This document shows, in pieces, positions 23,197 to 31,174 of a stretch of DNA of 42,153 nucleotides (positions within the stretch are counted from its first letter, which is position 1; every line of letters begins with the position of its first letter). The position numbers and the translations under genes were made by a program. Below the pieces are notes generated by a model. It searched no databases. It was not told the DNA's origin and saw nothing but the letters and a program-made list of their open reading frames with translations. The DNA lies in the IMG/VR virus record IMGVR_UViG_3300045996_001655, positions 1-42,153 of that record. One strand, written 5' to 3'. This stretch comes from a virus.

Positions 23197-23830
23197 CCGG
23201 TGCCCTGCGCTTGCGTACAGGCGTCGTGAGCGCACGCTCAACGGTCCAACCGAGCTTGTTAATCCGCTGATAGATGGCGGTCGCCTGGAGCCCTGTTCGC
23301 CGCGACCACTCGGGGACCGTCAGTGACTCGCCGCGCCACTCGATGCGCACGTTGTCGCGACGGTTGTTGGAGTTCACGATCCGGGTCGTCCAGTGGCAAT
23401 TGCCGGGCGCGTAGTCGCCGCTGTTGTCGATGCGGTCGATCTCATGCGCTGGTGTCGGTCGCGGCCCCATGTCGGCATAGAACGCCTCGAACGACTGCCA
23501 CCTCCGGCAAACGCGGATGCCCCTGCCGCCGTAGTAGCCGTAGTCGATGCCCTCGGGGTTCTCGCACCGCTGGCGCATCTTGCTCCAGACGTTGTACTCG
23601 GGCGGCTTCCCGAGCCCGTGGGTGGTCTGAATCTCGGCGCTGCGCTCGCGGCGGTAGCAGCCGCAGCTTCGCTGCGCCCCACTGACCAGGTCGCCGGACC
23701 GGACATCGACCTCGACGCCGCAGTCGCAGCGACAAGGCCAGAGGGTCTTTCCCCCTTTGGCTACGCGGTGGGGGCCACCGACGGTCAGCCGGCCGAACCT
23801 TTGTCCATTGAGGTCCCTGAGTGCGGTCAC
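23183..23830 (-). CDS. Antisense HNH/AP2-type homing endonuclease-like protein
   Basis: A 215-residue protein. N-terminal zinc module (FGRLTV, then CRCDCG and SCGC), then the classic YNVWSKMRQRCENP...YYGGRGIRVCRRW...FYADMG...EIDRIDNSGDYAPGNCHWTT segment of phage HNH/AP2-type nucleases, and a C-terminal NUMOD-like HTH (SLTVPEWSRRTGLQATAIYQRI). It is encoded opposite to all surrounding tail genes and overlaps the tail-terminator stop. The GTG start at 23830 is preceded on its strand by TATATT at -10 distance, so it may be leaderless. Free-standing homing endonucleases behave as mobile genes, which fits this placement. Confidence 0.82.
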   Translation of the reverse strand: MTALRDLNGQRFGRLTVGGPHRVAKGGKTLWPCRCDCGVEVDVRSGDLVSGAQRSCGCYRRERSAEIQTTHGLGKPPEYNVWSKMRQRCENPEGIDYGYYGGRGIRVCRRWQSFEAFYADMGPRPTPAHEIDRIDNSGDYAPGNCHWTTRIVNSNNRRDNVRIEWRGESLTVPEWSRRTGLQATAIYQRINKLGWTVERALTTPVRKRRAPAKRA

Positions 23831-23878
23831 GCCTCAAATATACAACATCCGAGACTGTCTGACATCGAAGGAGAAACC

Positions 23879-24133
23879 GTGGGCGCATTCATCGCCAAGG
23901 ACGACATCCCCTCGGGCACCGTGCTCGCCTACACCCGAGGCCAGGCCGTCCCCGCCGACGTCGTCAAGGAGCACGGCTTGGAGGACTACGTCGTCGGCGA
24001 GAACACCAAGGAAGCCCGCGAGATCAAGGCCGAGGTAACCGGCCGGCCGGCTTCCGACTTCGAGACCAGCAGCAGTACCGCCACTGCGACCGGCCGCGGC
24101 GCGGCGAAGTCCAGCACGAACCAGGAGGGCTAA
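23879..24133 (+). CDS. Small structural protein before the major tail gene
   Basis: An 84-residue protein: SGTVLAYTRGQAVPADVVKEHGLEDYVVGENTK, then a Ser/Thr-rich C-terminal tail. Similar short proteins flank the actinophage major tail gene; function unknown. GTG 23879 has GAAGGAG upstream. It is separated from the tail terminator by the antisense nuclease, which lies between former neighbours. Confidence 0.6.
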   Translation: MGAFIAKDDIPSGTVLAYTRGQAVPADVVKEHGLEDYVVGENTKEAREIKAEVTGRPASDFETSSSTATATGRGAAKSSTNQEG

Positions 24134-24136
24134 CCC

Positions 24137-24730
24137 GTGGCCATCGCGCCCATTACTCCCGCGCTCATCCAGACCGGTCCCGGACGGATCCGGTACGCAG
24201 ACCTGCTTACGGCCATCCCGACGATCACGCCGACAGCTTCCAGCTACTCCGCAATCACGTGGACGAGCTGGAAGGACCTCGGGTCGACCGATTCGGGCCT
24301 GACGTACACGGAGGCGACCGAAACGAGTGACATCAGGGTCGCAGAGAGTAAATACCCGGTCCGGACCGTTACGACCAGCAAGTCCAGCCGAATCGCGTTC
24401 ACCGCGAACGAGGTCTCGGACCTGATCTGGAAGCTGGCGATGAACGGCGGCACCCTGACCGCGTCCGGCACGGCCGGAACGAAGCAGACGGAGTACTCGC
24501 CGCCGCTGGCCGACGCCGAGGTCCGGGTCATGTTGTCGTTCCAGAGCAACGACAACCTGGAGATCATCGTCTGGCCGCAGGTGTTCCAGGTCGGCGCGGT
24601 GGAGTTCGTCCGCGGCGACTTCGAGACCAAGGCCGGTCTGCCGATGGAGTTCAACGCCGAGATCCCGTCGACCGGCTACGTGACCCCGTACAAGCGCTTC
24701 ACCACCGGCGCGCTGTCGCTGGGCGTCTAG
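24137..24730 (+). CDS. Major tail tube protein
   Basis: A 197-residue, beta-rich protein. GSTDSGLTYTEATETSDIRVAESKYPVRT is typical of actinophage major tail proteins, with a central NEVSDLIWKLAMNGGT and a C-terminal RGDFETKAGLPMEFNAEIPS. Its position directly before the frameshifted chaperone pair confirms the call. GTG start with AGGAGG upstream. It forms the tail tube. Confidence 0.85.
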   Translation: MAIAPITPALIQTGPGRIRYADLLTAIPTITPTASSYSAITWTSWKDLGSTDSGLTYTEATETSDIRVAESKYPVRTVTTSKSSRIAFTANEVSDLIWKLAMNGGTLTASGTAGTKQTEYSPPLADAEVRVMLSFQSNDNLEIIVWPQVFQVGAVEFVRGDFETKAGLPMEFNAEIPSTGYVTPYKRFTTGALSLGV

Positions 24731-24744
24731 TCCGTTCCCTGAGC

Positions 24745-24783
24745 GTGCGGGCCCAGCTTCCTGGCGGGCGGCCGGGCCCGCAC
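24745..24783 (+). terminator. Hairpin after the major tail gene
   Basis: GTGCGGGCCC (24745-24754) and GGGCCCGCAC (24774-24783) are perfect complements with a 19-base loop, within the 86-bp gap before the chaperone gene. No T-run follows, so it is better seen as an attenuator or RNA-stability element that keeps tube-protein mRNA above downstream levels. Confidence 0.45.
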
Positions 24784-24816
24784 TTCAGCCGCCAGAAGCC
24801 GCCGGAGGAGAACCGC

Positions 24817-25308
24817 ATGGCCAAGATCGGAAGCTTCAGCGCCGCGGTCCGGGAGTTCGACCCGGACGCCGAGCGCGACACGTTCGACCTGTTCGACCAG
24901 GAGTTCACCGTCGAGGGCATCGTCCCGCCGATGCTGATGCTGCACCTGGGTGCGGCGATGGCCGGCAAGGCCGGGCAGATGGAGGGCAACGCTGCGATCT
25001 GGCAGGCCCTGCGCTGCGCCCTGACCAAGCCCGGGCGGACGGGCCCGGACGGCAAGAAGATCCCCGAGGACGACTCGCAGTGGCGGCGGTTCTACCAGCT
25101 GACCGTGGCCAAGGGCTCCGACGCCGACGACCTTATCGACATCGTGTTCGCCATCGTCGGTGCGCAGGCGGGAAAAGCCGGAGAGCGGCAGTCCACCTCG
25201 CCGCCTGGGCCGCCGCAAACTTCGACGAACTCGAACTCGTCTGCCTCGGATACCCCGGACTCGCCTGGGCTGAGGTCGGTCGAGGACCGCATCGCTGGCT
25301 TGGCCTGA
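24817..25308 (+). CDS. Tail assembly chaperone (G-like)
   Basis: A 163-residue protein in the lambda G position. FSAAVREFDPDAERDTFDLFDQEFTVEG and a helical middle are typical of the family, followed by a Ser/Pro-rich tail after the slippery site. ATG 24817 has GGAGGAG upstream. It acts with the frameshift product to load and chaperone the tape measure protein. Confidence 0.85.
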   Translation: MAKIGSFSAAVREFDPDAERDTFDLFDQEFTVEGIVPPMLMLHLGAAMAGKAGQMEGNAAIWQALRCALTKPGRTGPDGKKIPEDDSQWRRFYQLTVAKGSDADDLIDIVFAIVGAQAGKAGERQSTSPPGPPQTSTNSNSSASDTPDSPGLRSVEDRIAGLA

Positions 25309-25460
25309 TCTCCACCCGGCTGCTGCTCAACATCGCCCACGGTCACCTCCGTGGCCAGGTCGAGAACCTGGCGGAGTGGCTCGAAGGGCCGATCAACGCG
25401 ACCGAGCGGCGACGCGAGGAAGCCATCAACCGGGTGTTCGCCGGCCGTATCCGATCTTGA
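24817..25460 (+). CDS. Tail assembly chaperone fusion (GT-like) made by -1 frameshift
   Basis: Reading 24817-25176, slipping back one base at GGGAAAA (25170-25176), then 25176-25460 gives a 214-residue fusion. The downstream frame continues with HLAAWAAANFDELELVCLGY and RLLLNIAHGHLRGQVENLAEWL, real coding sequence lacking its own start. This arrangement is conserved across long-tailed phages; the ratio of short to fused protein controls tail assembly. Confidence 0.85.
25170..25176 (+). promoter_or_regulatory. Programmed -1 ribosomal frameshift site GGGAAAA
   Basis: The heptamer is in the exact X XXY YYZ phase relative to the 24817 frame (G GGA AAA), and the -1 frame is open from here to 25460. 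GGGAAAA is the commonest slippery site for actinophage tail chaperones. Confidence 0.88.
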
Positions 25461-25473
25461 CGAGGAGGCCGCC

Positions 25474-25806
25474 GTGCGCCTGGACAACCGTCGCAGCGAT
25501 CCGCGGGCACTGCGGGAGATCGCGAACAGCCCGGAGATCCAGGCGGTCGCCCGGCAGCTGGCCGAGGACATCCGGCGCGACGCGCGGCGGCTCGCGCCGA
25601 AGCGGTCCGGCAACCTGCGTCGGCACATCGTCGTCGAGGAGATCACCGACCTCGACACCGGCATCGAGGGCTTCGCCGTCGGCTGGGACGACAAGGGGTG
25701 GTACGGCTGGATTGTTGAGAACGGCTCCGAGCACGCCGAGGCTCGGCCGCATCTGGTGCCGGCGGCTTTGAAGAACGGCGTGACCGGCCGCGGTGGTGAC
25801 CGGTGA
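25474..25806 (+). CDS. HK97 gp10-like protein
   Basis: A 110-residue protein: EIQAVARQLAEDIRRDARRLAPKRSGNLRRHI, then FAVGWDDKGWYGWIVENGSEHAEARPHLVPAAL, the usual HK97 gp10 signature (minor tail/neck protein). Normally this gene is between the head-tail stopper and tail terminator; here it follows the chaperones. GTG start with GAGGAGG. Its stop overlaps the tape measure start. Confidence 0.75.
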   Translation: MRLDNRRSDPRALREIANSPEIQAVARQLAEDIRRDARRLAPKRSGNLRRHIVVEEITDLDTGIEGFAVGWDDKGWYGWIVENGSEHAEARPHLVPAALKNGVTGRGGDR

Positions 25807-28394
25807 GCGTCCTTCGTCGCGCGTACGTCGACGTCGAGCCGGACGTCTCCGGCTTCGACGCCAAGCTGCGGGAGAAGTTCTCCAAGGCAGACCCGGGCGG
25901 TAAGGCCGGTAAGCAGCTCGGCGGTCAGCTCAACCGTGCCCTGAAGCGTCTCGACCTCGAAGCGGTCGACGTCCGCGCCGACCCGAAGAAAGCCCTCGCC
26001 GCGATCGGCGCGACCGAGGCGAAGCTGCTCGCGCTGTCCCGCAACGCGTCGACCGTCGAGATCAAGGTCCGCGCCGAGCAGGGCCTGCGCGAGATCAGCC
26101 GCTTCCGCAAGTCCCTGGGCGACGTCGGCGAGGAGGCGGCCCCGGAGTTCGCGCTCAGCTTCTCGCAGCGGCTCGGCCCGCTGCTGGCGAAGCTGCCGAT
26201 CTCCGGGCCGATGGGCATCGGTCTGGCCGCCGCTGCAGCTGCAGCCGCCCCGATGGTCGGTGCGGCGGTCGCCGGCGGCATCATCGGCGGGGTCGGCATC
26301 GGCGGTGTCATCGGCGGGCTGAGCCTGGCCGCGAAGGACACCCGGGTCAAGGCCGCTGCGGATACGGTCGGCGACCGGCTGGAGAACCGGCTGTACCGGG
26401 CCGGCGGCGCGTTCGTCGACCCGGCCATCGAGGGCCTGCATGAGGTGCAGCGCACGATCGACGCGATCGATCTTGAGGGGATCTTCGCGGACTCGGCGAA
26501 GCTGGTCCGGCCGCTCAGCGTGGGCCTGTCGTCGGCGATCACCGACATGGGCGGCGCGCTGCGTGAGCTGATCGGCGTCGCGGGCGGCCCGGTCGGGGAG
26601 ATCGCCGACGGCATCGCCTTGATCGGACGCGAGGCCAGCATCGGCCTGCGGAGCCTGAGTGACAACGCCGAGGGCAGCGCCGACGCCCTGCGCACCCTGT
26701 TCGCGATCATCGGCTTGGGCGTGCGGAGCACGTTGATGCTGGTCAACGGCCTCACGGAGCTGTACGAGCTGAACAAGAAGATCGGCGGCGACGCCGGCCT
26801 GCAGCTGCTGCTGAAGCTGACCGGCGCCGAGATGGACAAGACCGGGTTCAGCGCGCGGCGCACCGCCGGCGGCACGTTCGACATGGGTCAGAAGATGATC
26901 CAGGCGGCGGAGAGCGCCGAGGTTCTGAAGGAGAAGCAGAAGGCGCTCAAGGCCGTGCAGGACACGGTGTCGACCGCCCAGACCCGGCTGGCGACGACGC
27001 TGGACGGGATCAGCGGCCGGTCGACGGTGGCGACCCGGACCGCCGACGCCCTGCGCACCGCCATGGACAACCTGTACGGGGCTACCCGCCGGCAGGCCGA
27101 CGCGAACGTCGCCTACGAGGAGTCGTGGGACGGGCTGTCGGACGCGGTCAAGAACAACAAGCGCAGCCTCGACATCCACACCACCGCGGGCCGGACCAAC
27201 CGGCAGGCCCTGGTGTCGCTGATCGACTCGACCAACGACGCGTACCTGGCTGACATCAACGCCGGCGTTGCGATCGACGAGGCCCGCACGAAGCACAACA
27301 ACCGCATCAAGTCGATCGAGAAGGAATCGGTCAAGCTCGGTCTGAACCGGGAGAAGACCCGAGAGCTGATCGGCACGTACGGCAAGATTCCGCCGCGCAA
27401 GGAAACCGACCTGATCCTGGACGGTGTCCGCGAGGTCGTGCGGGCGCTGACCAACCTGTACATCTACCAGCGGGCCCTGGCCGAGGGCCGGTCGACCGCC
27501 TCCATCGAGCAGCAGATGCGCACCGGCTCGGACTCCGGCCCGGCCAAGCGCGGCGGCGGTTTCCATGAGGGCGGTTGGACCGGGCCCGGCGCGAAGATGC
27601 AGCCGGCCGGTGTCGTGCACGCCGACGAGTTCGTCATCCGGAAAGAGTCGCGGCGTCGCCTTGAGCGGCAGGCGCCTGGCCTGCTGGCCGAGATGAACGC
27701 GACCGGTCAGCTGCCGGGCCACGCCCGCGGCGGCCTAGTCGCCCCGGTCGACAGCTCCCGCCGGTGGCCGTTCCGCGCCGACATGTCCGACACCTACATC
27801 ATGTCCCGGGCGCTGGCCGCGTCGAAGGTCGCGCCGGCGTTCGGCAACTGGCCGTCGAGCCCGGCGGCGCAGCGCGGCGACTCCGGCGTGTGGCGCAAGG
27901 TGCTGCAGCTGATCAAGTCCGGTCCGAAGATGGGCTCGTTCGGCAACGCCTACCGTCCCGGCGATCCGAAGTGGCACGGCAGCGGCCGGGCGGTCGACTG
28001 GATGGGCTTCAACATGGACGGCCTCGCGTCGTACCTTGCCGCGAAGCGCCCGCTCGAGCTGATCCACCGCACCCGGACCCGCGACTACGCCTACACCCGG
28101 GGCCGGAACAAGGGCAGCTTCAGCGAGGGCCTGATGAACGCCCACCGCAACCACATCCACATCGCCATGGACGACGGCGGTTTCCGGATGCTGCAGCCCG
28201 GGATGAACCTCATCCCGAACGGCACCGGCAAGCCTGAGCTGATCGGCGGTCCGACGGCGATGTCCCAGGTGGCGGGCGGTACGACGATCATCGTGAACAT
28301 CCCGGCCGGCGCGGTTATCGCGTCGAAGCAGGCCGCCGAGGACCTGCTCGTCACCGCGTACCGGTCCGCCAAGCGCGGGGGCCGGATCTCGTGA
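25803..28394 (+). CDS. Tape measure protein with peptidase-like C-terminal domain
   Basis: An 863-residue protein. Ala/Gly-rich membrane-like stretch at about 137-180, long helical regions, then near the C-terminus W-H-G-S-G-R-A-V-D (H725, D732) and N-H-I-H (H784, H786), the arrangement of M15/ARB_07466-like peptidoglycan peptidases. It determines tail length and probably helps DNA pass the cell wall. By the usual 1.5 angstrom per residue, the tail would be about 130 nm. GTG start overlaps the gp10-like stop. Confidence 0.88.
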   Translation: MSVLRRAYVDVEPDVSGFDAKLREKFSKADPGGKAGKQLGGQLNRALKRLDLEAVDVRADPKKALAAIGATEAKLLALSRNASTVEIKVRAEQGLREISRFRKSLGDVGEEAAPEFALSFSQRLGPLLAKLPISGPMGIGLAAAAAAAAPMVGAAVAGGIIGGVGIGGVIGGLSLAAKDTRVKAAADTVGDRLENRLYRAGGAFVDPAIEGLHEVQRTIDAIDLEGIFADSAKLVRPLSVGLSSAITDMGGALRELIGVAGGPVGEIADGIALIGREASIGLRSLSDNAEGSADALRTLFAIIGLGVRSTLMLVNGLTELYELNKKIGGDAGLQLLLKLTGAEMDKTGFSARRTAGGTFDMGQKMIQAAESAEVLKEKQKALKAVQDTVSTAQTRLATTLDGISGRSTVATRTADALRTAMDNLYGATRRQADANVAYEESWDGLSDAVKNNKRSLDIHTTAGRTNRQALVSLIDSTNDAYLADINAGVAIDEARTKHNNRIKSIEKESVKLGLNREKTRELIGTYGKIPPRKETDLILDGVREVVRALTNLYIYQRALAEGRSTASIEQQMRTGSDSGPAKRGGGFHEGGWTGPGAKMQPAGVVHADEFVIRKESRRRLERQAPGLLAEMNATGQLPGHARGGLVAPVDSSRRWPFRADMSDTYIMSRALAASKVAPAFGNWPSSPAAQRGDSGVWRKVLQLIKSGPKMGSFGNAYRPGDPKWHGSGRAVDWMGFNMDGLASYLAAKRPLELIHRTRTRDYAYTRGRNKGSFSEGLMNAHRNHIHIAMDDGGFRMLQPGMNLIPNGTGKPELIGGPTAMSQVAGGTTIIVNIPAGAVIASKQAAEDLLVTAYRSAKRGGRIS

Positions 28395-29986
28395 GCGTCC
28401 GCGGCTACCGGCTGGCGATCGACTGGTCGCGGCACGGCACCTACGCCAACGCGCTGGAGGACGTCAGCGGCTACGTCCTGGATGAGCCCGACGTGACGGT
28501 CTCCTACGGCCGCACCGAGGGTCGGGCTGACGCCGAGTCGGTCGTCGGGAAGATGACGTTCGCGCTGCGCAACGACGGCCGGCAGTTCTCCCCGGAGAAC
28601 ACCGGCTCGCCGATCGCCGGCAACGTCCTGCCCGGCGCGACCGCCGAGCTGTCCTACACGCACCCGAGCACCGGCACCATCACGACGCTGTTCTCCGGGC
28701 CGCTGGACAGCTTCCAGGTCGACCCGTCCGCCCCGGCCCGGGACTTCACCGCCGAAGCCCTCGACGCCTGGGGCACGCCCGGCACGGAGAAGCTGTCGAC
28801 GGCGGTGTACTCCGGGCTGCGCACCGGTGACCTGGTCGGGATCGTCCTGGACGAGATCGGCTGGACCGGGCCGCGCGACATCGACCCGGGCGCCACCGTC
28901 GTGGACTACTGGTGGGAGGACGGCGCCAGCGCCGCCGAGGCGGTGCAGAAGCTGGTCCAGTCCGAGGGCCCGCCGGCGATCGCCTACGTGCAGGGCGGCA
29001 CGTTCGTCTTCCGCGACCGCCACCACCGGCTGACCCGTACCGCGTCGCAGACGTCGCAGGGCACCTACACCCACGTCATCCCTGAGGCGTCCGGCCCGGC
29101 CGGGCAGCTGAAGATCCTGACCAACTCGTTCCTCTACGACCACGGCCTGGAGAACATCGCCAACAACGTGACGTTCGAGGTCGGGCAGCGCCTGCCGACC
29201 GACAGCGCCGAGGTGTGGTCGACGCCCACCCCGATCGTGCTCGCTGCGAACGAGACCCAGACGATCATCGCCCAGGCCGACGACCCGTTCGTCAACGCGC
29301 AGATCCCGCGGCCCTACACCTACAACTCCGACGGCTCGATCGGCTCCGGCGAGTACAGCCTGCAGTACGGCTCGGTGACGTTCTCGCTGGCCCGCACCAG
29401 CGGCCAGGCCGTGGCGATCACGCTGGTCGCCGGCGGCACCGGCGCGTACCTCGAAGACGGGCTGAAGCTGCATGCGACGCCGTTGAAGGTGAGCCGCACG
29501 ATCAAGGTCGTCGAGGAGGACGCCTCGTCGATCGGCCGGTACCGGCGGCGGACGTGGCCGCATCCGGCGCCGTGGGTGAACGTCTACGACGCCCGGGCGA
29601 TCGCCCAGCGGATCATCGCGATCTACGCCACGCCCCGGCCGTCGGTGACCCTGTCGATCGTCGACCTCGACGACACCTACGTGCAGCAGATCATGGGCCG
29701 GGTCATCTCCGACCGGGTCACGATCCGCAACGACGAGATCGGCCTGAACACCGACTTCCTCGTCGAGGGCATCACTCACACGATCCGGCAGTTCGACGTG
29801 CACACCCTGACGCTGCACTGCGAGATCGCCGAGCCCGCCCAGCCCGCGAACATCCTGACCTTCGACGTGGCCGGCAAGGGCTTCAACGACGGGGCGTTCG
29901 GCATCACCGGCATCGACGCGCCCGCCACGATGTTCCGCTTCGACGTCGCCGGCCAGGGCTTCAACCAGGGGGTATTCACCACGTGA
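28391..29986 (+). CDS. Minor tail protein (distal tail/baseplate type)
   Basis: A 531-residue protein in the position of the actinophage distal tail protein. DVTVSYGRTEGRADAESVVGKMTFAL is a common N-terminal sequence of the group. Its C-terminus holds a near-tandem repeat: FDVAGKGFNDGAFG and FDVAGQGFNQGVF, 28 residues apart. It forms part of the tail tip. Coupled to tape measure by GTGA. Confidence 0.75.
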   Translation: MSVRGYRLAIDWSRHGTYANALEDVSGYVLDEPDVTVSYGRTEGRADAESVVGKMTFALRNDGRQFSPENTGSPIAGNVLPGATAELSYTHPSTGTITTLFSGPLDSFQVDPSAPARDFTAEALDAWGTPGTEKLSTAVYSGLRTGDLVGIVLDEIGWTGPRDIDPGATVVDYWWEDGASAAEAVQKLVQSEGPPAIAYVQGGTFVFRDRHHRLTRTASQTSQGTYTHVIPEASGPAGQLKILTNSFLYDHGLENIANNVTFEVGQRLPTDSAEVWSTPTPIVLAANETQTIIAQADDPFVNAQIPRPYTYNSDGSIGSGEYSLQYGSVTFSLARTSGQAVAITLVAGGTGAYLEDGLKLHATPLKVSRTIKVVEEDASSIGRYRRRTWPHPAPWVNVYDARAIAQRIIAIYATPRPSVTLSIVDLDDTYVQQIMGRVISDRVTIRNDEIGLNTDFLVEGITHTIRQFDVHTLTLHCEIAEPAQPANILTFDVAGKGFNDGAFGITGIDAPATMFRFDVAGQGFNQGVFTT

Positions 29987-30405
29987 AGTCGATGGCGTAC
30001 CTGAACTACGGCCGGTGGGTCGCCGACTGTCCGGTCGACGGATGCGGCGACGCCCGCGCGGTCTACCACCCGCAGACCGGCGCCCGGCAGACCGAGGACG
30101 TCTGCGCCAAGGGTCATGCCTTCCAGATCGAGATGCCGCCCGAGCAGGTCGAGGCCCGGATCGTCGCGGCTGTCGCCGACCGGCAGGAGGACGGCGACAA
30201 GGCGTGGTTCCCCAAGGGACACGGCTGGGCCGAGGCGGCAGGCTTCCCGACCGGGCAGACCCCGGCCGAGCTCGTCGAGGAGGGCAAGCACGTGGCCACG
30301 CGTCGGGCCGAGCAGGCTGCCGCCAAGCGCGATCGGACCCGCGAAATCCTGGCCGACCTCGGCATCGAGGTTCGCCCCGACGGCACGTTCTCAGGGAGCC
30401 TGTGA
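29983..30405 (+). CDS. Minor tail-region protein with zinc-ribbon-like N-terminus
   Basis: A 140-residue protein with CPVDGC-x20-C (residues about 16-41) and a helical, charged C-terminus (KHVATRRAEQAAAKRDRTREI). It overlaps the distal tail gene by GTGA. Function unknown; similar proteins occur in actinophage tail modules. Confidence 0.6.
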   Translation: MKSMAYLNYGRWVADCPVDGCGDARAVYHPQTGARQTEDVCAKGHAFQIEMPPEQVEARIVAAVADRQEDGDKAWFPKGHGWAEAAGFPTGQTPAELVEEGKHVATRRAEQAAAKRDRTREILADLGIEVRPDGTFSGSL

Positions 30406-30950
30406 TGGCCTGGTCCACGCCCATGACGGCGATCTCCAACGCGACGTTCACCGCTGCGCAGTTCAACGCCAGCGTGCGCGACAACCTGCTGGAGACCGCC
30501 CCGGCGAAGGCCACCGCGGCCGGGCAGATGTTCGTCTCCACCGCGGCGAACACGATCGCGGCCCGCACTCCCGGCCGCTTCACCAACGGCACGGCCCAGA
30601 GCACGGCCAGTCTCACGTACACCGACCTGGCCACGGTCGGCCCGGCATACTCCGTGACCACCGGCACCAGTGCACTGGTGATCGTGTCCGCTGCCATCGG
30701 CAACTCTGTGGCGGGCGGTGGTGGCCTGATGAGCTTCGCGGTGTCCGGCGCCACCCCCACCATCGCGGCGTCAGACGATCGCGCGCTACGCAACATCTCC
30801 AGTACGGCCAGCGCCACTAGCACTCTGTCGAAGGTGCATCTTCAGATCGGCTTGACGCCAGGCAGCAACACGTTCACCGCGAAGTACGCAGCGGCTATCG
30901 GGGGCACCGCCAGCTTCCAATTTCGTGAGCTGTGCGTCATCCCGTTCTAG
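30405..30950 (+). CDS. Minor tail/fibre protein
   Basis: A 181-residue protein opening MAWSTPMTAISNATFTAAQFNASVRDNLLETAPAKAT, a recurrent start of actinophage fibre proteins. The remainder is beta-rich, Ser/Thr/Ala-rich, ending QFRELCVIPF. It is probably the receptor-binding or tip fibre. ATG 30405 overlaps the previous TGA by one base. Confidence 0.7.
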   Translation: MAWSTPMTAISNATFTAAQFNASVRDNLLETAPAKATAAGQMFVSTAANTIAARTPGRFTNGTAQSTASLTYTDLATVGPAYSVTTGTSALVIVSAAIGNSVAGGGGLMSFAVSGATPTIAASDDRALRNISSTASATSTLSKVHLQIGLTPGSNTFTAKYAAAIGGTASFQFRELCVIPF

Positions 30951-30964
30951 GAAGGCAGTAGCGC

Positions 30965-31174
30965 ATGGCGAGCAAGGACGGCAAGGATCTCGAAGCGGGC
31001 AACCGCATCGTCTACGACTACGGCCAGGGCTCGAAGCAGTTCACGCTGCTGGAGGTGACGGTCAGGCCGGAAGGCAGCATGGACGAGGTGTGCCTGCACA
31101 TGACCAGCGAAGAGGTGGGCGAGCGGCTGGCCGCCGTGGGCTATACGCAGCAGTTCGAGGTCCCCGGATGGTGA
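30965..31174 (+). CDS. Small protein after the tail fibre
   Basis: A 69-residue protein (NRIVYDYGQGSKQFTLLEV) of unknown function, GAAGG upstream. Its final codons overlap the start of the secreted protein gene by 7 bases, so translation of the next gene is coupled to this one. Confidence 0.6.
   Translation: MASKDGKDLEAGNRIVYDYGQGSKQFTLLEVTVRPEGSMDEVCLHMTSEEVGERLAAVGYTQQFEVPGW

Noticed and set aside
25092-27722. Very long minus-strand frame opposite chaperone/tape measure genes (876 codons)
   Set aside because: Typical GC-rich antisense shadow: Arg/Gly/Val-rich product without motifs, no ribosome site, and full overlap with well-supported tail genes.
28091-30823. Minus-strand frame of 910 codons opposite minor tail genes
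   Set aside because: Same reason: codon shadow of high third-position GC, low-complexity product, no domains.
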